Source: Massilia sp. (GTDB lineage Bacteria; Pseudomonadota; Gammaproteobacteria; Burkholderiales; Burkholderiaceae_D). Taken from it: DNA of 10,368 nucleotides. The stretch is from assembly GCA_003520365.1 (NCBI GenBank), contig DOUW01000139.1, forward strand, positions 619 through 10,986, written 5' to 3'. Made by a program: the position numbers and the translations under genes. The notes beneath the pieces are model-generated. The model searched no databases and was not told where the DNA came from. It saw nothing but the letters and a program-made list of their open reading frames with translations. Below are positions 7,913 to 10,368 of the stretch, piece after piece (position 1 is the stretch's first letter; each line of letters opens with the position of its first letter).

Positions 7913-8326
7913 TTACTTCGGTGGGGATTGGTGGTTGATACGTAGCAGCATGCGAATGAATTCGCGCGCCAGCTGGCGATGATGCTCGTCCAGGCGTTGC
8001 AGGTCGGCGATCAGCTTGACGTCGGCCGATTCGAAACGGGCGCCGCCGGCGCTTTCGCCGCTGTCGCCTGGATTTTCGGGACCGCCGAAGCGCAGCCAGT
8101 CCGCCGGCACGCCCAGCCATTGTGCAATCATGCGCAATTTTTCCTGCGTGGGAATGGCTTCGCCCACCAGCCATTTGCGGGCGGCGTGCACGGTGATCGG
8201 TCGTCCTTCGAAGCGAATGTTAAATTCGCGTGCCAGTCTGGTCGGGCTGTCCGGTGAGTAATGGGCGTTCTTCAGCGCCTGTTGGAGACGCTCGCTAAAG
8301 CTCTCCCGTTCATTCGTGGAATTCAT
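7913..8326 (-). CDS. Cro/CI-type helix-turn-helix transcriptional regulator
   Basis: This is a 137-residue DNA-binding protein. The HTH region spans about 28-80: PTRLAREFNIR, the insert FEGRPI, TVHAARKWLVGEAIPTQEKL and MIAQWLGVPADWLRFGG, where VHAARKWL is the likely recognition helix. A linker rich in Gly, Ser and Glu (82-98) joins a C-terminal helix pair (VKLIADLQRLDEHHRQLAREFIRMLLRI) likely used for dimerisation. There is no peptidase domain of the LexA/CI kind, so cleavage-type induction is not expected. The ATG at 8324-8326 is the first good start. The upstream region carries inverted TGACAT motifs, suggesting autoregulation. No phage genes lie nearby, so I read it as a chromosomal regulator; its targets are unknown. 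Confidence 0.85.
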   Translation of the reverse strand: MNSTNERESFSERLQQALKNAHYSPDSPTRLAREFNIRFEGRPITVHAARKWLVGEAIPTQEKLRMIAQWLGVPADWLRFGGPENPGDSGESAGGARFESADVKLIADLQRLDEHHRQLAREFIRMLLRINHQSPPK

Positions 8327-8352
8327 GATGGCACTATTTCATGCTCGACCAT

Positions 8353-8393
8353 AAATGTCAGTCTCTTGTCCTTACAGACCAGTTGTGACATTT
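8353..8393. promoter_or_regulatory. Inverted TGACAT pair upstream of the HTH gene
   Basis: AAATGTCA (8353-8360) and its exact reverse complement TGACATTT (8386-8393) are separated by 25 bp and lie 27-67 bp before the HTH gene start, where the promoter should be. The right half is part of TGTGACAT, which recurs in the palindrome at 8440-8460. This fits a repressor operator pair, but the protein that binds is inferred. Confidence 0.4.
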
Positions 8394-8439
8394 TACGAAT
8401 CGAAAAGTAACAAAGATGTGAGAATTGACGATACTGTGC

Positions 8440-8460
8440 TTTGTGACATCATGCCACAAA
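8440..8460. promoter_or_regulatory. 21-bp palindrome, candidate operator
   Basis: The arms TTTGTG and CACAAA are perfect; the inner core TGTGACATCATGCCACA pairs at seven of eight positions around a central C. It overlaps a possible plus-strand promoter: TTGACG at 8425-8430, a 16-bp spacer and CATCAT at 8447-8452. It lies 114-134 bp before the HTH gene. The symmetry and the shared TGTGACAT half-site make a protein-binding role plausible. Confidence 0.5.
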
Positions 8461-8516
8461 ATTTCCACAGAGAATCGTCTTATTCAGCCCGCATACACAT
8501 TCGTGCAAATGTTTGT

Positions 8517-8533
8517 CGCGTGGGGGCCACGCG
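8517..8533. other. Short perfect stem-loop
   Basis: CGCGTGG and CCACGCG form a 7-bp stem around a GGG loop. No T-run follows on either strand, so it is not a canonical terminator. The CGCGTGG arm is shared with the outer part of the palindromes at 6134-6206, so it could be a decayed relative of that family. Confidence 0.4.
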
Positions 8534-8560
8534 TGTCCGGCCGATTGCCGTCAAGTCGGG

Positions 8561-8594
8561 GCCGGGTGGCTGGGGAAGCCTGCAGGAACCCGGC
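8561..8594 (-). terminator. Nested hairpin just past the MBL-fold gene
   Basis: The outer arms GCCGGGT (8561-8567) and ACCCGGC (8588-8594) are perfect. Inside them GGCT (8568-8571) and AGCC (8577-8580) form a second stem directly stacked on the left arm. It starts 10 bp beyond the stop of the leftward MBL-fold gene, where a transcript end would be expected. There is no T-run, so termination or 3'-end protection is inferred from position only. Confidence 0.35.
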
Positions 8595-8603
8595 TCTGGC
8601 CCG

Positions 8604-9656
8604 TCAGATCAGTTGGAAACGGATGATCCCGTCGACGCCAGTTACTCGCCTTAACATACCATCATTCCAAAGTTTGTGCAGGTGCGCGAGTGCTTCGCCG
8701 AGCGCAAAACTAAGCTGGTGCGCATCAAGTTGTCGGCGGAACATGATTGGCACGATATCGACCGCGCTTTGCGGCGTGCGGCAGGCCTCGAGCACCTCGG
8801 CCAGGCGCGCGACGTGGTGCTGGCGCAACTGGGCAATACGGGTATGCAGGCCGCGGAAAGGCTTGCCGTGGGACGGCAGCACCAGCACGTCCTCGGGCAG
8901 GCCGGCGAACTTGCCGAGCGAGTCGAGGTATTGCTGCAGCGGGTTGCCTTCCGGCTCGACGGCGAACACCGAGACGTTCGTCGAAATGCGCGGCAGCACC
9001 ATGTCGCCCGAGACCAGCACGTTCAGCGCTTCCGAATAGAGAGACGCATGCTCCGGCGAATGGCCGAAGCCCGTGATCACGCGCCAGCGGTTGTTGCCGA
9101 TTGTGAACTGCTGGCCGTCCTGCAGGCGGGTATAGGCGTCCGGTACGCTCGCCACCAGCGAGGGATAGTAATTGCGGCGGCTGCGCATTTGCTCCAGCAT
9201 GTCCTGGTCGACCAGGCCGTGGCGTTCGAAGTGGGGGATCGCCGAAGGACCGTCGACGCCGGGCAGGGCGGCCGCCATCATGCGCGCGAAGCCGAATTCG
9301 CCGGCGGTGAGCCAGAACGGCGCCGCGAAGCGTTCGCACAGCCAGCCCGAGAGGCCGACGTGGTCCGGATGGCAATGGGTGGCAATGACACGCAGGACCG
9401 GTTCGCTTGCCAGCGGCCCACTGAATACCTGTTCCCAGGCGGCGCGGGTAGCGTCGGTGGCCACGCCGCAATCGATCACGGTCCAGCCGTCGCGGCCCTC
9501 GCGCTCGTCCTTCAGCACCCACAGATTGATGTGGTCGAGCGCGAAGGGCAGCGGCATGCGCAGCCAGCCCAGGCCGGGCGCCACCTCCTTCACCGTTCCC
9601 GGTGCGGGCAGTTCGTCGGCGAAGGGATAGGTCAGCTGGGACTCGAGCGGATTCAT
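8604..9656 (-). CDS. Metallo-beta-lactamase-fold hydrolase
   Basis: This is a 350-residue zinc (or other metal) hydrolase of the MBL superfamily; its substrate is unknown. The metal-binding signature HCHPDH is at 94-99, with further ligands likely at His199 (GFGHSPEHAS), Asp218 (LVSGDMVLP) and His263 (LPSHGKPF), all in the expected order and spacing. An acidic residue in the strand VIDCGV (60-65) is also typical. The C-terminal 80 residues (from about 271) form a helical, winged-helix-like tail often seen in this subgroup. No signal peptide is visible, so it is cytoplasmic. It is divergent from the LiuR-like gene across 130 bp that contain a LiuR-type palindrome, so co-regulation with branched-chain amino acid or acyl-CoA breakdown is likely; hydrolysis of a thioester such as an acyl-CoA is possible but is inference. 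Confidence 0.93.
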   Translation of the reverse strand: MNPLESQLTYPFADELPAPGTVKEVAPGLGWLRMPLPFALDHINLWVLKDEREGRDGWTVIDCGVATDATRAAWEQVFSGPLASEPVLRVIATHCHPDHVGLSGWLCERFAAPFWLTAGEFGFARMMAAALPGVDGPSAIPHFERHGLVDQDMLEQMRSRRNYYPSLVASVPDAYTRLQDGQQFTIGNNRWRVITGFGHSPEHASLYSEALNVLVSGDMVLPRISTNVSVFAVEPEGNPLQQYLDSLGKFAGLPEDVLVLPSHGKPFRGLHTRIAQLRQHHVARLAEVLEACRTPQSAVDIVPIMFRRQLDAHQLSFALGEALAHLHKLWNDGMLRRVTGVDGIIRFQLI

Positions 9657-9705
9657 GGTTCACATCTTTCGTATTCGGTGACAGGACAAGCGCGCTACAA
9701 TGTGC

Positions 9706-9727
9706 TTGACGTTGACGTAAACGGCAA
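9706..9727. promoter_or_regulatory. LiuR-type operator 1, in the MBL/liuR divergent gap
   Basis: The half-sites are TTGACGTTGAC and GTAAACGGCAA; 9 of 11 positions are symmetric. It lies 60 bp before the liuR-like start and 50 bp before the MBL start. It includes two overlapping TTGACG hexamers that could serve as -35 boxes toward liuR, though a good -10 is not evident. It matches operator 2 (10248-10269) at most positions, as expected for an autoregulated MerR-type factor. Confidence 0.65.
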
Positions 9728-9786
9728 ACGTCGAAGATCAATTCTAAGCGATTGTCGCAAGCTGCACTTTCACCTCCGCTTTTTTC

Positions 9787-10209
9787 ATGGCCACCACCTA
9801 TACCATCGCCGAACTGGCGCGCGAATTCGACATCACCGCGCGCGCGATCCGTTTTTATGAAGACCAGGGCCTGCTGAGCCCGAAACGCGAAGGCGTGGGC
9901 GGACGCAGCCGCGTCTACACCCCGCGCGACCGCACGCGCCTGAAGCTGACGCTGCGCGGCAAGCGCCTCGGCCTGACCCTGTCGGAAATCAAGAGCATCG
10001 TCGACATGTACGAGTCGCCGAAGGACACGGTAGCCCAGATCAATCGCTTCCTCGGCGTGCTGGGCCACCAGCGCGAAACGCTGGAACAGCAACGGGCCGA
10101 CATCGAGATGGCGCTGGAGGAAATTTCCGCCCACGAGGAAGAATGCCGCCGTTTGCTGGCCGACGACGTCGCGGCTGGCAAGGCGTCCGGCACGACCAAA
10201 GCCGCCTGA
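9787..10209 (+). CDS. liuR: MerR-family regulator, LiuR-like (leucine/isovalerate catabolism)
   Basis: This 140-residue protein has the MerR winged helix: YTIAELAREFDITARAIRFYEDQGLL (5-30), a wing with GGRSRVYTPRDRTRL (38-52) and RGKRLGLTLSEIKSIVDMY (57-75). A dimerisation coiled coil (about 88-125) and a short Ala/Gly-rich tail follow. There is no cysteine cluster for metal sensing (only Cys120), which separates it from MerR, CueR and SoxR. The N-terminal MATTYTIAELAREFDIT and the RTRLKLTLRGKRLGL stretch resemble LiuR, the repressor of isovaleryl-CoA pathway genes in proteobacteria. Support comes from the paired palindromes on both sides and the promoter facing right. The first liu gene lies outside the window, so the name is probable rather than proven. 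Confidence 0.8.
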   Translation: MATTYTIAELAREFDITARAIRFYEDQGLLSPKREGVGGRSRVYTPRDRTRLKLTLRGKRLGLTLSEIKSIVDMYESPKDTVAQINRFLGVLGHQRETLEQQRADIEMALEEISAHEEECRRLLADDVAAGKASGTTKAA

Positions 10210-10247
10210 AACGCACGAGTGCCTGATGGCGCTCATCCGCCCGCTAC

Positions 10248-10282
10248 TTGACGTTTACGTTAACGTCACACGCGAGTATGAT
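10248..10282 (+). promoter_or_regulatory. LiuR-type operator 2 overlapping a rightward promoter
   Basis: The palindrome at 10248-10269 has half-sites TTGACGTTTAC and GTTAACGTCAC (9 of 11 symmetric). Within it, TTTACG (10254-10259) is a -35 followed 17 bp later by TATGAT (10277-10282), a five-of-six -10. A bound regulator would cover the -35, fitting repression. Its start site would be near 10289, feeding a gene beyond the right edge. Confidence 0.65.
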
Positions 10283-10302
10283 GCCGAGTGCCACGAGCAC
10301 CT

Positions 10303-10368
10303 AACAAAACCTTCAGGGCAAGGCGCAGCGTCGAAGACAGTACGCGCTTGTACGGCGAGACGATGCAA
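10303..10368. repeat. Possible left half of a dispersed palindromic intergenic repeat (cut by edge)
   Basis: This stretch after the liu-type promoter has no coding character. It contains nested inverted parts: GTAC (10340-10343) and GTAC (10350-10353) around GCGCTT; further out GCAgCGTC (10325-10332) and GACGaTGC (10359-10366). Its outer left part AACAAAACCTTCAGGGC (10303-10319) has no partner inside the window, as expected if the palindrome continues past the edge. From memory such AAGGCGCAGCG-type elements recur in related genomes, but that is not verified here. Confidence 0.4.

Noticed and set aside
8676..10236. Long open frames on both strands over the MBL and MerR genes (8676-9860 plus, 8725-10236 minus)
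   Set aside because: They are out-of-frame shadows of genes with clear motifs. The minus one crosses from antisense of MerR into the wrong frame of the MBL gene.
10363..10368. ATG CAA at the right edge as the start of the next gene
   Set aside because: Only two codons are visible, the ribosome site is poor and the ATG falls inside the candidate palindromic repeat.

Overview
The window reads as chromosomal DNA from a high-GC betaproteobacterium, most likely an Oxalobacteraceae member of the Massilia/Telluria type. This rests on protein style (Tex, GrxD, UbiX and a LiuR-like MerR regulator), the grxD-ubiX pairing and strong GC bias at third positions. The genus is inferred, not proven. No rRNA, tRNA, CRISPR array, insertion sequence or prophage module is visible.

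Left part (1-6060): a SNF2-family helicase runs leftward off the window edge. It is divergent from tex, with a 306-bp AT-richer promoter region between them. tex is followed after 4 bp by a small GNAT acetyltransferase, probably co-transcribed.

Middle (6057-7860): three 27-nt palindromes fill the gap where the GNAT gene converges with a leftward three-helix membrane protein of unknown function. Divergent from that gene are grxD (CGFS monothiol glutaredoxin, Fe-S trafficking) and ubiX (flavin prenyltransferase making the prenyl-FMN cofactor of UbiD), 15 bp apart and surely one operon. A small basic leftward ORF with a recognisable promoter abuts the ubiX stop.

Right part (7913-10368): a leftward Cro/CI-type helix-turn-helix regulator has an upstream region rich in TGACAT half-sites and one strong palindrome. 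Next is a leftward metallo-beta-lactamase-fold hydrolase divergent from a rightward MerR-family regulator resembling LiuR, the controller of leucine/isovalerate catabolism. Near-identical 22-bp palindromes of the TTGACGTT type lie in the MBL/MerR divergent gap and again just downstream of the MerR gene. The second overlaps a good promoter pointing off the right edge, where the liu genes would be expected. The final 66 bases look like the first half of a dispersed palindromic intergenic repeat.

Most of the window is ordinary housekeeping or catabolic DNA. The items most worth checking are the palindrome family with covarying stems, the paired MerR operators, and the structured 277-bp gap upstream of the HTH regulator. 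I see no convincing evidence for a wholly new multi-gene system.
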